From Lutibacter sp. A80 (GTDB lineage Bacteria > Bacteroidota > Bacteroidia > Flavobacteriales > Flavobacteriaceae), in assembly GCF_022429645.1 (NCBI RefSeq), contig NZ_CP092480.1, positions 2,834,501 through 2,898,500 on the forward strand: 64,000 bases of DNA. The letters are read 5' to 3'. The notes under the pieces were generated by a model. The model ran no database searches and was not told the origin of the DNA. It worked only from the letters and a program-made list of their open reading frames with translations. Both the position numbers and the translations under genes were made by a program. This document shows positions 28,363-39,192 of the stretch, piece after piece; the stretch's first letter is position 1, and every line of letters begins with the position of its first letter.

Positions 28363-31300
28363 ATGTTAAAAGTTTTTATTGAAAGACCGGTTCTTTCAAC
28401 TGTAATATCTATAATAATAACAATTTTAGGGGTTTTAGGACTTCAGTCTTTGCCAGTTGAGCAATACCCTGAAATTGCACCGCCTACAGTTAAAGTAAGC
28501 GCAAGTTATACGGGAGCAAATGCAGAAACAGTATTAAATAGTGTTATTGTTCCTTTAGAAGAAGAAATAAATGGTGTTGAGGGAATGACATATATGTCAT
28601 CAACAGCGAGTAATAATGGTGCTGCAAGTATAAGTGTATTTTTTGAACAAGGTGTTGATCCTGATATTGCAGCGGTAAATGTGCAAAATCGTGTTTCAAG
28701 AGCCACAAGTAAATTGCCTTCAATTGTAGTTCAAACAGGTGTTACTACCATAAAAAGTCAAACAAGTGCATTGTTGTTTTTCTCTTTGTTTTCAGACAAT
28801 GAAGAATACGACGATACTTTTGTTCAAAATTATGCAAAAATTAATATTGTCCCTAAATTACAAAGGGTAAATGGTGTGGGGCAAGTTACTATTTTTGGGG
28901 GTAAAGATTACTCAATGCGTATATGGATTGATCCTCATAAAATGGCAATGTACAATGTAGTACCATCTGATATACAAGCAGCTTTAAATGAACAAAATAT
29001 AGAAGCAGCTCCGGGTAAATTTGGTGAAAATGCAGATGGAACTTATGAATATACAATACGTTATAAAGGTCACTTATCTGAAACATCAGAATATGAAAAC
29101 ATTATTGTTAAATCTATTGGAAATGGTCAATTTTTAAGATTAAAAGATGTTGCCACAATTGAATTAGGAGCGCTTAGTTATACATCGCGAAATATGGGGA
29201 TGGGTAATCCTGGTGTTGCCGGGGGAATTTTTCAAACTTCTGGTTCAAATGCAAGGGTTGTTACTGAGGAAGTAATGAAAATTTTAGAAGATGCTTCTAA
29301 AGATTTTCCAAAAGGGGTAGATTATGTGATTCCTTTTAATGTTAAAACATTTTTAGATGCTTCAATAGAAAAAGTAATTTCAACAATTTTAGAAGCATTT
29401 ATATTGGTGTTTATTGTTGTATTTATATTTCTTCAAGATTTTAGATCAACTTTAATACCTATGATTGCTGTACCAGTAGCGTTGATAGGTACATTTTTCT
29501 TTATGAATCTGTTTGGGTATTCTATTAATATGTTAACTCTTTTTGCAATTGTACTCTCCATTGGTATTGTGGTAGATGATGCTATTGTGGTTGTTGAGGC
29601 TGTACACGCTAAATTAGATCAAGGTGCAACTTCGGCTAAAAAAGCAACAGTTTCTGCAATGAGCGAGATAACAGGAGCTATTGTGTCAATTACTTTGGTA
29701 ATGTCTGCGGTGTTTATTCCCGTTACTTTTATTAAAGGATCGTCTGGAATTTTTTACCAGCAGTTTGCAATTACTTTAGCGATAGCAATTATTATTTCTG
29801 CAATAAATGCCTTAACCTTGAGTCCAGCGTTGTGTGCTTTATTTTTAAAACCTCATAAAGAAAAAGAAGGAAAATTAACGCTGGTTGAACGTTTTGATGT
29901 TGCTTTTAATACCGGATTTGATACTATGCAAGGAAGGTATAATAGAATATTAAAAACATTAATAAAAAGAAAATGGATAACTGGAGTAATATTAATATTA
30001 ACAGTAATAACTTCAATTTATTTATTTAGAACTACGCCTACAGGTTTTATTCCTACAGAAGATAGAGGAACAATTATGGCGGATATTTCTTTACCTCCTG
30101 GGGCTACATTAGAGCAAACACAAAAAATTGTAAACAGCTACGATTCTATCCTAAATTCAATGGATATAATTAATGCAAGAATGAATGTAGTTGGGTATAG
30201 TTTATTAAACGGAGTAAGTGGAGGATCTTATGCCTTTTCTATTATTGAATTAAAAGATTGGAGTGAAAGAACAGAAGCAAATCAATCTGTAAGTGCCGTA
30301 GTTGGTGAGCTTTTTGGAAGAACGGCAGGTATTAAAGATGCTAAATTAATATTTTTTACACCTCCTAGTGTTCAGGGTTTTGGAACAGCAGATGGTTTTG
30401 AATTTAAATTGCAAAGTAGTGGAGAAGAAGATTGGATAGCAATGAATAAAACGTCTAACGAGTTTTTAGGTGCACTAAATGCAAGACCAGAAATTCAATA
30501 TGCTATAACAAGTTTTAACCCTAATTTCCCACAATATGAAATAGACATTAATCTTGAAAAAATTAAAGACGCTGGATTAACAGTTAGTGAAATTTTTAAT
30601 ACACTTCAAGGATATTATGGTGGATTATATACAACAGATTTTAACAAGTTTGGAAAGCAATATCGTGTAATGGTACAAGCAAAACCAGAAGATAGGGCTA
30701 CACCTGAAACGTTGAATAGTATTTTTGTTAGAAATAGTCAAAATGAATCGGTTGCAATTAGTCAATTTGTAAGTTTAAAAAGGATTTATGGGCCAGAGTT
30801 TGTTTCTCGATATAATCTTTTAAAATCTATAAGTATTTCAGGTAAATCAAATCCAGGATATAGTACTGGAGATGCAATTAACGCAATAAATGAAGTTGCT
30901 GCAGAATATTTACCAAAAACATATAGTTACGAATTTTCAGGTATGACTCGTGAAGAAATTCTTGCAGGAGGTCAATCTATTTGGGTGTTCTTATTAAGTT
31001 TAGTGTTTGTTTATTTCTTATTATCTGCACAGTATGAGAGTTATATATTACCACTATCCGTATTATTTTCATTGCCTGTAGGTGTAGCCGGAGCAATTTG
31101 GTTTATAAATTTAGCAGGGCTAGAAAATAATATTTATTTTCAGGTAACATTAATTATGTTAATAGGTTTATTAGCTAAAAATGCCATTTTAATTGTTGAA
31201 TTTGCATTGCAACGAAGACGTCACGGATTAACTTTATACGAGTCGGCAATTCAAGGTGCAAAAGCACGTTTACGACCAATTATTATGACATCCTTCGCCT

Positions 31301-31503
31301 TTATTTTTGGAATGCTTCCATTAGCTTTAGCAGGTGGTGTAGGTGCTGTAGGAAATAGATCTATTGGTACAGGTGCTGCCGGAGGTATGTTAATAGGAAC
31401 TTTAATTGGTGTTTTAGTAATACCAGTATTATTTGTAATCTTCCAAGGTTTACAAGAAAAAATTGGAAAAAAACCAACATTAGAAGATCCTGAAATTTTA
31501 TAA
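28363..31503 (+). CDS. RND efflux pump, inner-membrane HAE1-type transporter
   Basis: A 1046-residue AcrB/MexB-like pump with twelve transmembrane helices and two large periplasmic loops (about 30-330 and 560-870). Proton-relay aspartates are visible in VVDDAIVVVEAVH (TM4), and conserved segments such as FIPTEDRGTIM and GLLAKNAILIVEFA are present. It would expel hydrophobic drugs, detergents or similar compounds using the proton gradient. It is the third gene of the operon, between the adaptor and the outer-membrane channel. Confidence 0.96.
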   Translation: MLKVFIERPVLSTVISIIITILGVLGLQSLPVEQYPEIAPPTVKVSASYTGANAETVLNSVIVPLEEEINGVEGMTYMSSTASNNGAASISVFFEQGVDPDIAAVNVQNRVSRATSKLPSIVVQTGVTTIKSQTSALLFFSLFSDNEEYDDTFVQNYAKINIVPKLQRVNGVGQVTIFGGKDYSMRIWIDPHKMAMYNVVPSDIQAALNEQNIEAAPGKFGENADGTYEYTIRYKGHLSETSEYENIIVKSIGNGQFLRLKDVATIELGALSYTSRNMGMGNPGVAGGIFQTSGSNARVVTEEVMKILEDASKDFPKGVDYVIPFNVKTFLDASIEKVISTILEAFILVFIVVFIFLQDFRSTLIPMIAVPVALIGTFFFMNLFGYSINMLTLFAIVLSIGIVVDDAIVVVEAVHAKLDQGATSAKKATVSAMSEITGAIVSITLVMSAVFIPVTFIKGSSGIFYQQFAITLAIAIIISAINALTLSPALCALFLKPHKEKEGKLTLVERFDVAFNTGFDTMQGRYNRILKTLIKRKWITGVILILTVITSIYLFRTTPTGFIPTEDRGTIMADISLPPGATLEQTQKIVNSYDSILNSMDIINARMNVVGYSLLNGVSGGSYAFSIIELKDWSERTEANQSVSAVVGELFGRTAGIKDAKLIFFTPPSVQGFGTADGFEFKLQSSGEEDWIAMNKTSNEFLGALNARPEIQYAITSFNPNFPQYEIDINLEKIKDAGLTVSEIFNTLQGYYGGLYTTDFNKFGKQYRVMVQAKPEDRATPETLNSIFVRNSQNESVAISQFVSLKRIYGPEFVSRYNLLKSISISGKSNPGYSTGDAINAINEVAAEYLPKTYSYEFSGMTREEILAGGQSIWVFLLSLVFVYFLLSAQYESYILPLSVLFSLPVGVAGAIWFINLAGLENNIYFQVTLIMLIGLLAKNAILIVEFALQRRRHGLTLYESAIQGAKARLRPIIMTSFAFIFGMLPLALAGGVGAVGNRSIGTGAAGGMLIGTLIGVLVIPVLFVIFQGLQEKIGKKPTLEDPEIL

Positions 31504-31513
31504 AATTATAAAA

Positions 31514-32890
31514 ATGAAAAAACAAAATATATCAAAATTAATTATTGTTTTAATTGCAAGTGTACTATTGCAGTCGTGCTTTGTAGCAAAAGATTATAAA
31601 AGTCCAGAAGTTGAAACAGCTAATTTATATAGAACAGAACAAGTATTAGATAGCACTTCATTAGCTTCAATTTCTTGGGATACGTTATTTACAGATTCTT
31701 ATTTAAACCAATACATTAAAGAAGGATTAACTAATAATTATGATGTACAAATTGCTTTAGAAAGTTTAAAAGCTGCTGAAGCATCTATGAAACAAAGTAA
31801 AACAGGAAATATACCAACTTTAACTGGTAATGCATCTTGGTTACATCAAGAATATAGAGATACCGATGACTATAATCAATATGAATTGTCTGGAGCTTTG
31901 TCTTGGGAAGCCGATATTTGGGGTAAAATTAGAAGTAATAAAAGAGCGGCAATTGCTTCATATTTGCAAACTGTATCCGTACAGCAAGCTATTGAAACGC
32001 AAATTGTAGCTAGTATTGCTTCAACGTATTATCAATTATTGGCTTTAGATGCACAAGTTAAAATTGCAGAGAAAACATTAATTAATCGTAATGAAAGTAT
32101 AGAAACTATTAAGGTTTTAAAAGATGCAGGAAGCGTAAATGAAGTATCTGTTAAACAAACAGAAGCTCAAAAATATGCTACTGAAATTATTTTAAAAGAT
32201 TTAAAATACAATGTAAAAATTGTTGAGAATACCTTATGTATTTTATTAGGTAGAACACCTTCTGCTATAGCTAGAAACACATTTGATAACCAAAATATTA
32301 CAGCAGATGTTGTAGTAGGTGTGCCAGCATTATTATTAAGTAATAGACCAGATGTAATTGTGGCAGAGCTTAATTTTAGAAGAACTTTTGAGCTAACTAA
32401 TATTGCTAGAAGTAATTTTTATCCTTCACTAACGGTTAGTGCTTCAGGTGGTTTTCAAAATATTGAATTAGAAGATTGGTTTAATACAAAATCGTTATTT
32501 GCTTCTGTATTAACAGGCTTAACACAACCAATTTTTAATCAAAGAAAAATTAAAACTAATTATGAAATTGCTCAAGCAAACCAGCAAAAAGCATATTTAG
32601 AATTTAAGCAAACGTTGTTATTAGCAGGTAAAGAAGTTTCTGATGTTTTGGCAGATTATAAAAATGAAACCGAAAAATTATCTATTAGAAAAAATCAATT
32701 AGAGTCTTTAACACTTGCGGCTGATTATTCTGATGAGTTATTGCAATATGGAATGGTAAATTATTTAGAAGTGTTAACTGCTAAAGACAATGCTTTAAAT
32801 ACAGAGCTTGCATATATTACTAATAAATACAACCAAATGAATGCTATAATTACACTATATAGAGCTTTGGGTGGAGGTATAAAAAATTAA
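31514..32890 (+). CDS. TolC/NodT-family outer-membrane efflux lipoprotein
   Basis: A 458-residue outer-membrane factor with a lipobox (LLQSC, about Cys22) and two OEP repeats of long helices with short beta segments. Conserved bits include LSNRPDVIVAEL and the ANQQKAYLEFKQTL helix. It completes a tripartite RND system. The gene ends at a hairpin just before the IS element. Confidence 0.93.
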   Translation: MKKQNISKLIIVLIASVLLQSCFVAKDYKSPEVETANLYRTEQVLDSTSLASISWDTLFTDSYLNQYIKEGLTNNYDVQIALESLKAAEASMKQSKTGNIPTLTGNASWLHQEYRDTDDYNQYELSGALSWEADIWGKIRSNKRAAIASYLQTVSVQQAIETQIVASIASTYYQLLALDAQVKIAEKTLINRNESIETIKVLKDAGSVNEVSVKQTEAQKYATEIILKDLKYNVKIVENTLCILLGRTPSAIARNTFDNQNITADVVVGVPALLLSNRPDVIVAELNFRRTFELTNIARSNFYPSLTVSASGGFQNIELEDWFNTKSLFASVLTGLTQPIFNQRKIKTNYEIAQANQQKAYLEFKQTLLLAGKEVSDVLADYKNETEKLSIRKNQLESLTLAADYSDELLQYGMVNYLEVLTAKDNALNTELAYITNKYNQMNAIITLYRALGGGIKN

Positions 32891-32912
32891 TTATAATTGA
32901 TTAAATGTGAGA

Positions 32913-32950
32913 AAGGAGGAGGTTATTTTATATAATTTCCTCTTTTTTTA
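32913..32950 (+). terminator. Terminator of the RND operon
   Basis: Arms AGGAGGTTAT and ATAATTTCCT (two G-U pairs) followed by seven T. It lies 7 bases before the left end of the IS3 element. Confidence 0.7.
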
Positions 32951-32997
32951 TGTCTTTGTCCCGTCCTGAAATAGCGATACACTAAAACACAAGTGTA

Positions 32998-33432
32998 ATG
33001 AAAACATCAGACAAATCAGGTGCAGCAAAGCGAACTCAAAAAGATTACTCGCTTTCTTTTAAACTTCAATTAGTTGAAGAAGTAGAACAAGGATTTTTAA
33101 CAAAAACCCAAGCCAAGCGTAAATATGGTATTCAGGGAGACGCTACAGTAACCAAATGGTTGCAAAAATATGGTAACTTTGATTGGGAAAACCAAGTTCC
33201 AAAAACGATGTCAAAAACTCCAGAACAAAAAATACTTGAGCTTGAAGCTAAAATAAAGCTCCTTGAAAAACAGAAAGCTAGAGCTGAACATCTAGCAGAA
33301 CGTGCTGATAAAAAGGTTATTATTTTCGATATGCTTGTTGATATGGCAGAAAAGGAATATGATATTCAAATAAGAAAAAATTACACACCCGACTTATCAA
33401 CATCTTCAAAGAAGAATATAAAGAAACTTTAG
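32998..33432 (+). CDS. IS3 family transposase OrfA
   Basis: A 144-residue protein with an N-terminal helix-turn-helix (about 15-60, QGFLTKTQAKRKYGIQGDAT) and a leucine-zipper-like helix (about 75-100, ILELEAKIKLLEKQKA). It binds the element ends. The OrfB frame overlaps its 3' part in the -1 frame. Confidence 0.92.
   Translation: MKTSDKSGAAKRTQKDYSLSFKLQLVEEVEQGFLTKTQAKRKYGIQGDATVTKWLQKYGNFDWENQVPKTMSKTPEQKILELEAKIKLLEKQKARAEHLAERADKKVIIFDMLVDMAEKEYDIQIRKNYTPDLSTSSKKNIKKL
33375..33381 (+). promoter_or_regulatory. Candidate -1 ribosomal frameshift heptamer
   Basis: A AAA AAT in the OrfA reading phase fits the X XXY YYZ slippery pattern. The -1 (OrfB) frame is open from 33363 onward, so slippage here would give an OrfAB fusion continuing KKLHTRLINIFKEEYKETL into OrfB. 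Known IS3 elements more often use A AAA AAG/C, so efficiency is uncertain. Confidence 0.5.
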
Positions 33433-33446
33433 TTTCTACCTGTGAT

Positions 33447-34298
33447 TTGCTCGGGGTAAACAGACAGGTTTACTATAGATCCATAAAATCAAGACTTCAT
33501 AAACAAACTGTAGCACAAAAAGTTATCGTTTTGGTTCGTGATATTCGGATGCTAATGCCAAGATTGGGTGGTAAGAAATTATACTTTCTGTTAAAGGATA
33601 AATTATCACTATTAAAAGTAGGAAGAGATAAATTGTTTAGAATACTAAAAGCTAACCATATGTTAATAATACCTAAAAGAAGCTACCACATAACTACAGA
33701 CTCTCATCATAGATTTAGAAAGCACAGAAACCTTGTCAGCTCAATGGATATAGAAGGGCCTGAATCAGTTTGGGTGAGTGATATTACATATATCGGAACG
33801 AGAACCAACCCTTCGTATCTGGCATTAATCACAGATGCTTATTCTAAAAAGATTGTAGGATATGATGTGTCAAAATCTTTATCAATGGATGGTTCATTGA
33901 GGGCATTGGAAATGGCTATAAATAATAGAAAATACAAAGAAAGTCCATTAATACATCACTCTGATAGAGGGTTGCAATATTGCTCGAATGAATATCAAAG
34001 ACTATTAGAAAACAATGAGATTAAGCCTAGTATGACTGAAAAATATGATCCATATGAAAATGCAGTTGCAGAGCGAATAAATGGAATTTTAAAACAGGAA
34101 TTTAGTGTAGCACAGAAGATTCAAGATTTTAAAGTAAAGAAGAAACTGGTCAAAAATGCAATAGAAATATACAACAATATAAGACCTCATTTATCTAACG
34201 AAATGCTAACACCAATACAAATGCACGCACAAAAAAAAATTAAACCAAAACAATACAAATCAAAAAAGCTGAACAATGATGTCATTATTCAGCTTTAA
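33447..34298 (+). CDS. IS3 family transposase OrfB (DDE integrase domain)
   Basis: A 283-residue frame (from a TTG) with the HTH_21 segment and the rve/DDE catalytic core. The catalytic acidic residues are visible: Asp in VWVSDITYIGT, Asp in IHHSDRGLQYCSNEY and Glu in YENAVAERINGILKQEF. The frame is open upstream to 33363, and the natural product is probably an OrfAB fusion made by -1 frameshifting rather than a TTG-initiated protein. Confidence 0.9.
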   Translation: MLGVNRQVYYRSIKSRLHKQTVAQKVIVLVRDIRMLMPRLGGKKLYFLLKDKLSLLKVGRDKLFRILKANHMLIIPKRSYHITTDSHHRFRKHRNLVSSMDIEGPESVWVSDITYIGTRTNPSYLALITDAYSKKIVGYDVSKSLSMDGSLRALEMAINNRKYKESPLIHHSDRGLQYCSNEYQRLLENNEIKPSMTEKYDPYENAVAERINGILKQEFSVAQKIQDFKVKKKLVKNAIEIYNNIRPHLSNEMLTPIQMHAQKKIKPKQYKSKKLNNDVIIQL

Positions 34299-34351
34299 TT
34301 TTTAACTTTTACCCTTTAATAATCTGTATCGGTTATTTAGGACTAGACACT

Positions 34352-35296
34352 TTAAAATTTAATAGCCAATTGTTTTTCTATTGTAGCTATTTTTTTTTGC
34401 AGTTTTTTTAAAAATAATTGATGTTGTTCTGAAGTTGGGTTAAATGGTTTATGCGCCAAGCCTTTTTGAATAGTATCAATCTCTTTTTGAATTGTTTGTG
34501 TTTTATTGTTAATCCAAACTTGTTGAAATTGTTTCCAAATATAAGTGATTGCAGTTTCGTTTGGATGAAGCATATCATTATTATAAAAGCGGTAATCACG
34601 TAAATCGTCCATCATAATTTCATACGAAGGAAAATAGAATAAATGCTTTTGTTTATCAATAATTTGATGAATTGCAGCTAATAAATGTGCTTTACTCTGC
34701 ATATTTTCTACAAAACCATCTTTTAGATGTCTTACTGGACTTACCGTAAAAATAATGTTAATTTTAGTATTTACACTTTGTACAAGTGTACAAATAGTAC
34801 TTAATAAAGCTGTAATTTCTTCAACAGAAAGCAGTTTTTTTAAAAATTCTTTTTGAGGTATTTTATGACAATTTCCAACAAAAGTTTCGGTTTCAATATG
34901 TTTGTAAACCCAAGAAGTTCCTAGTGTAATTACTAAATGTGAAGCTTCTTTTAACTGTTTATTAGTACTATTTATTGCATTGTTTAAATTAGAAAGCAAC
35001 TCATTTTTGTTTGAATTACTTAAGTCGGAATGCGCATCAAAGCAGTGCCAACGTTCATTTAATTGAAAAATATCTTTTTCGGTATAAGTTTTTAAATTAA
35101 GAGCATTGGTAATTAAATTTTCAATTGCTTTTGGATTGAATAAAATACCAAACGGATTGCTAAAAGTTTTAAATTTATAATACTCTAATTTTTTATTAAT
35201 ATTTTCTGAAAAGCAAGAACCAATTAGCAATATTTCTGAATTATAATCTACTTGATTATACTCAGGTTTAAGTGCTAGGTTGGTTCTAAAATTCAT
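34352..35296 (-). CDS. GSCFA domain-containing protein
   Basis: A 314-residue protein that contains the family-defining GSCFSEN motif near residue 27 and downstream SGNH-hydrolase-like blocks (LVITLGTSWVYKH; HPNETAITYIW). GSCFA proteins are a Bacteroidota/alphaproteobacterial family probably related to SGNH/GDSL hydrolases; substrate unknown. Its TAA stop lies at 34354-34352, so the IS3 target duplication overlaps the last base of the stop, and the protein is unchanged. It follows alaS on the same strand. Confidence 0.9.
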   Translation of the reverse strand: MNFRTNLALKPEYNQVDYNSEILLIGSCFSENINKKLEYYKFKTFSNPFGILFNPKAIENLITNALNLKTYTEKDIFQLNERWHCFDAHSDLSNSNKNELLSNLNNAINSTNKQLKEASHLVITLGTSWVYKHIETETFVGNCHKIPQKEFLKKLLSVEEITALLSTICTLVQSVNTKINIIFTVSPVRHLKDGFVENMQSKAHLLAAIHQIIDKQKHLFYFPSYEIMMDDLRDYRFYNNDMLHPNETAITYIWKQFQQVWINNKTQTIQKEIDTIQKGLAHKPFNPTSEQHQLFLKKLQKKIATIEKQLAIKF

Positions 35297-35383
35297 AACT
35301 TTATTGTATATGTAGTTTCATGCAGAATTTATTTCAGGTTTTTTTATGACACTGAGAATCAAGTTTAGAGTGATGTTATGTGT

Positions 35384-37996
35384 TTAAACAATATATTTTT
35401 TTACTTCACTTAAAGCTTTTTCAATTCCTTCAGGGTTTCTACCACCAGCGGTTGCAAAAAATGGCTGTCCGCCACCGCCACCTTGAATTAATTTTCCTAA
35501 TTCACGTACAACTTTACCAGCATTTAAGTCTCTTTCAGCGACTAAATTTTTAGAAATAAAACAAGTTAAAAATGCTTTTCCTTCTTTTTCAGTTCCAAAT
35601 AACACAAATAAATTGTCAACGCTTTTTTCTAGATCAAAGCATAAATCTTTAATACTATTTTGATCTAGATCTATTTTTTTAGTTAAAAAGTTAATGTCAT
35701 TTATAACTTCAACTTCGTTAATTAATTCACCTTTTAAGTTTTTAGCTTTGTCTTTTAAAAGGCTTTCAATTTGTTTTTTAAGACTTGTATTTTCTTCTTG
35801 TAAATCTATAATAGTTTTTAAAGGATTTTTAGCGCCTTTTAAGTAATCTTTTATTTCGAAAAATGCTCTGTTGTTTTCAAAATAAAAGTCTTTTGTGGCA
35901 TCACTAGTAATAGCTTCAATACGTCTAACACCAGCAGCAATTGCACTTTCTGAAGTAATTTTAAAATGCCAAATATCGCTTGTATTTTGAACGTGGCAAC
36001 CACCACAAAGTTCTACAGATTGACCAAATTGAATGGCACGTACTGTATCTCCATATTTTTCGCCAAATAGAGCCATTGCTCCTTTATCAAGAGCGGTTTC
36101 CATTGGAATATTTCTAAATTCTTGTAAAGGAATTTTATTGTCTATACGTGCATTTACAAAATCCTCTACTTCGCGCAATTCATCAACAGTTAATTTTGCA
36201 AAGTGAGAAAAATCAAAACGCAAATGTTTTGAATGAACTGCAGAGCCTTTTTGTTCTACGTGAGTACCTAAAACTTCTCGTAGTGCTTGGTGTAATAAAT
36301 GTGTAGCTGTATGGTTACAAGCAGTTCTAAAACGTTGTTTTTCATCTACTGTAACGTTAAAAGTTTGAGTTGGATCTTTTGGTAGATTTTTAGTGAAGTG
36401 AATTATTAAATTGTTTTCTTTTTTGGTATTTACAATATAAATTACATTTCCATTATCTACTTCTATATAACCTTTGTCTCCAACTTGTCCACCTCCTTCA
36501 GGGTAAAAAGGAGTTAAGTTAAATACTAACTGGTATAAATCGCCATCTTTTTTAGAAGAAACTTTACGATAGCGGGTAATTTTAACTTTAGCTTTTAAAG
36601 TATCATATCCAATAAATTCAACTTCATCATCTTCGTATAAAACAACCCAGTCATCTGTTTCTACAGCAGCAGCAGCTCTAGATCTATTTTTTTGTTTTTC
36701 CAATTCACTTTTAAAACCTTCTTCATTTAAAGTCATTCCTTTTTCAGAAAGAATTAAGGCTGTTAAATCTATTGGGAATCCATAAGTATCGTATAATTGA
36801 AAAGCTTTTTTACCAGAAACCTCAGTTCCATTTGTATTAGCTATAATTCCATCTAATAATACCAACCCTTGATCTAAAGTTTTTAAGAATGAATTTTCTT
36901 CTTCTTTAATAACATTGGTTATTAATTGTTTTTGAGCTATTAACTCTGGGAAATAAGGCCCCATTTGTTTGCTCAGTGTATTAACTAATTTGTAAATAAA
37001 AGGTTCTTTGGTATTTAAAAAAGTAAATCCATAACGAATGGCTCTTCTTAAAATACGTCTAATTACATATCCAGCACCATTGTTAGAAGGTAATTGTCCG
37101 TCTGCAATTGCAAAAGCAACAGCTCTTACGTGGTCTGAAATTACACGAATGGCAATATCTATTTCTTCATTTTTACCATAATCGTTGTTAGTTATTGTTT
37201 CAACTTCTCTAATAAGAGGTGTAAAAACATCGGTATCGTAATTAGATTGTTTATTTTGTAAAACCATACATAAACGCTCAAATCCCATTCCTGTATCTAC
37301 ATGTTGTGCAGGTAATTTTTCTAAAGAACCATCGGCCATACGATTAAATTCCATAAAAACTAAATTCCATATTTCTACAACCTGTGGATGATCCATATTA
37401 ACTAAACTTTTTCCAGAAACTTTAGCTTTTTCTTCAGCAGAACGGATATCAACATGAATTTCAGAACAAGGTCCACAAGGTCCTTGCGCTCCCATTTCCC
37501 AGAAATTATCTTTTTTATTTCCGTTTATAATACGGTCTTCGCTAATATGTTGTTTCCAAATATCGTAAGCTTCCTGATCAAATTCTAATCCATCTTCTTC
37601 AGCACCTTCAAAAACAGAGACATACAAACAATCTTTATCAATTTTTAAAACATCTACTAAAAATTCCCAAGCCCATTCTATAGCTTCTTTTTTAAAGTAA
37701 TCACCAAAACTCCAGTTCCCTAGCATTTCAAACATAGTATGGTGGTATGTATCTTTACCTACCTCTTCTAAATCGTTATGTTTTCCAGAAACACGTAAAC
37801 ATTTTTGCGAGTCGGAAACACGTTTATTTACGGCGTTTTTTTGACCTAAAAAATATTCTTTAAAAGGTACCATTCCAGCATTATTAAACATTAATGTCGG
37901 ATCGTTTTTTAAAACCATTGGAGCTGAGGGAACAATGGTGTGTTTTTTTGATGCAAAAAAGTCTAAAAACTGTTGACGGATTTCTTGTGATTTCAT
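35384..37996 (-). CDS. alaS: Alanine--tRNA ligase
   Basis: An 870-residue class II synthetase. It starts with the conserved IRQQFLDFF segment and the motif around [15 protein letters not shown], has the editing-domain zinc ligands HTATHLLH and CGGCH, and ends with the glycine-rich [14 protein letters not shown] of the C-Ala domain. It charges tRNA-Ala and clears Ser/Gly mischarging. Length is as expected. Confidence 0.97.
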   Translation of the reverse strand: MKSQEIRQQFLDFFASKKHTIVPSAPMVLKNDPTLMFNNAGMVPFKEYFLGQKNAVNKRVSDSQKCLRVSGKHNDLEEVGKDTYHHTMFEMLGNWSFGDYFKKEAIEWAWEFLVDVLKIDKDCLYVSVFEGAEEDGLEFDQEAYDIWKQHISEDRIINGNKKDNFWEMGAQGPCGPCSEIHVDIRSAEEKAKVSGKSLVNMDHPQVVEIWNLVFMEFNRMADGSLEKLPAQHVDTGMGFERLCMVLQNKQSNYDTDVFTPLIREVETITNNDYGKNEEIDIAIRVISDHVRAVAFAIADGQLPSNNGAGYVIRRILRRAIRYGFTFLNTKEPFIYKLVNTLSKQMGPYFPELIAQKQLITNVIKEEENSFLKTLDQGLVLLDGIIANTNGTEVSGKKAFQLYDTYGFPIDLTALILSEKGMTLNEEGFKSELEKQKNRSRAAAAVETDDWVVLYEDDEVEFIGYDTLKAKVKITRYRKVSSKKDGDLYQLVFNLTPFYPEGGGQVGDKGYIEVDNGNVIYIVNTKKENNLIIHFTKNLPKDPTQTFNVTVDEKQRFRTACNHTATHLLHQALREVLGTHVEQKGSAVHSKHLRFDFSHFAKLTVDELREVEDFVNARIDNKIPLQEFRNIPMETALDKGAMALFGEKYGDTVRAIQFGQSVELCGGCHVQNTSDIWHFKITSESAIAAGVRRIEAITSDATKDFYFENNRAFFEIKDYLKGAKNPLKTIIDLQEENTSLKKQIESLLKDKAKNLKGELINEVEVINDINFLTKKIDLDQNSIKDLCFDLEKSVDNLFVLFGTEKEGKAFLTCFISKNLVAERDLNAGKVVRELGKLIQGGGGGQPFFATAGGRNPEGIEKALSEVKKYIV

Positions 37997-38220
37997 TTGT
38001 AAAATATTACTTATTTTTTATGGTTTCAAATAATATAAAATACATTAATTTTTTATTGTATTTAGGGTATTATTCTAGACAATTTCTATGTTAATTATAT
38101 GCTAAATTACATGTGCTTTAACTAATTTGTAAAACATTTTGTAATTTTGTTAAATCTGCACCGCAATAAAATTTAATAATATGGCGTTTTGTTATGCAAA
38201 AATAAGATAAATTATACACA

Positions 38221-39192
38221 ATGGCGAAAGTAAAATATTATTATGATTCTGATACTTTATCTTATCAAAAGATAAAACCTAAAAAAGGGCAAAAAATTAA
38301 GGGCATATTGCTTACATTGCTTGGAGGTTTTGTGTTTATGATACTCGGTTTTGTTGTATTTACTCCAATTTTTGAATCTCCTAAAGAAAAAGAATTAAAG
38401 CGCGAATTAGAATTTGTAAAGCTTAATGAGGAGTTACACGCTAAAAAAATAGCTCAGTTAGATAAAATATTAAAGGAAATTCAGGATAGAGATAATAATA
38501 TTTATAGATTGTATTTTGAAGTTAACCCAATACCAGAAGAGCAAAGAACGGCAGGTTTTGGAGGTGTAAATAGATATAAAGCATTAGAAGGTTTTGATAA
38601 TTCTCAAATGATAATTGATGTTACTAAAAACATGGATATTTTATCTAAACAATTATATGTACAATCAAAATCGTTAGATGAAATTGTAAAATTAGCAGAA
38701 AATAAAGAGAAGTTATTAGCTGCAATTCCAGCAATTCAACCTGTAAAAAAAGAAGATTTAACACGTATGGCTTCTGGTTATGGATGGAGAACTGACCCGT
38801 TTACAAAAGCGCGTAAAAGGCATTGGGGAATGGATTTTACAGCACCAAGAGGAACGCCAGTTTACGCCTCTGGAGATGGTACAGTAACTAGAGCTGATCA
38901 AAACTCATCGGGGTACGGAAAACATATTAGAATTAACCACGGTTTTGGCTATCTTTCTTTGTATGCACACCTCAGTAAATACAATGTTAAAAAAGGTCAA
39001 AAAGTAAAACGTGGAGATTTAATTGGTTTTGTTGGTAATACAGGACGTTCTCAAGCACCACATTTACATTATGAAATTCATAAAAATGGAAAAAAAATAA
39101 ACCCTATTAATTTCTATTACGGAGATTTATCTCCTGAAGAATTTGAAGCAATGCAAAAAGAAGCTCAAAAAGAAGGACAATCACTTGATTAA
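38221..39192 (+). CDS. M23 family metallopeptidase, membrane-anchored
   Basis: A 323-residue protein: a cytoplasmic N-terminus, one transmembrane helix (about 27-50), a coiled-coil/helical region (about 55-180) and a C-terminal M23 (LytM) domain (about 190-295). The zinc ligands are intact: HWGMD (H, D) and HLHYE (final H), with the GYGKHIRINHG segment between. It probably cleaves peptidoglycan cross-bridges. A candidate -7 box TAATTTTG lies at 38142-38149. The MerR gene overlaps its stop by 1 base, so they form one operon. Confidence 0.93.
   Translation: MAKVKYYYDSDTLSYQKIKPKKGQKIKGILLTLLGGFVFMILGFVVFTPIFESPKEKELKRELEFVKLNEELHAKKIAQLDKILKEIQDRDNNIYRLYFEVNPIPEEQRTAGFGGVNRYKALEGFDNSQMIIDVTKNMDILSKQLYVQSKSLDEIVKLAENKEKLLAAIPAIQPVKKEDLTRMASGYGWRTDPFTKARKRHWGMDFTAPRGTPVYASGDGTVTRADQNSSGYGKHIRINHGFGYLSLYAHLSKYNVKKGQKVKRGDLIGFVGNTGRSQAPHLHYEIHKNGKKINPINFYYGDLSPEEFEAMQKEAQKEGQSLD

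Larger units (their letters stand above)
32957..34349 (+). mobile_element. Complete IS3-family insertion sequence (IS150-like)
   Basis: A 1393-bp element with imperfect 25-bp terminal inverted repeats: left TGTCCCGTCCTGAAATAGCG... (32957-32981) and right, on the opposite strand, TGTCTAGTCCTAAATAACCG... (ends at 34349), 19 of 25 bases matching, with TG...CA tips. It is flanked by a 3-bp direct repeat CTT (32954-32956 and 34350-34352), the size expected for this family. Both transposase frames are intact, so it may be active. It landed between the RND operon terminator and the stop codon of the convergent GSCFA gene. Confidence 0.9.
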
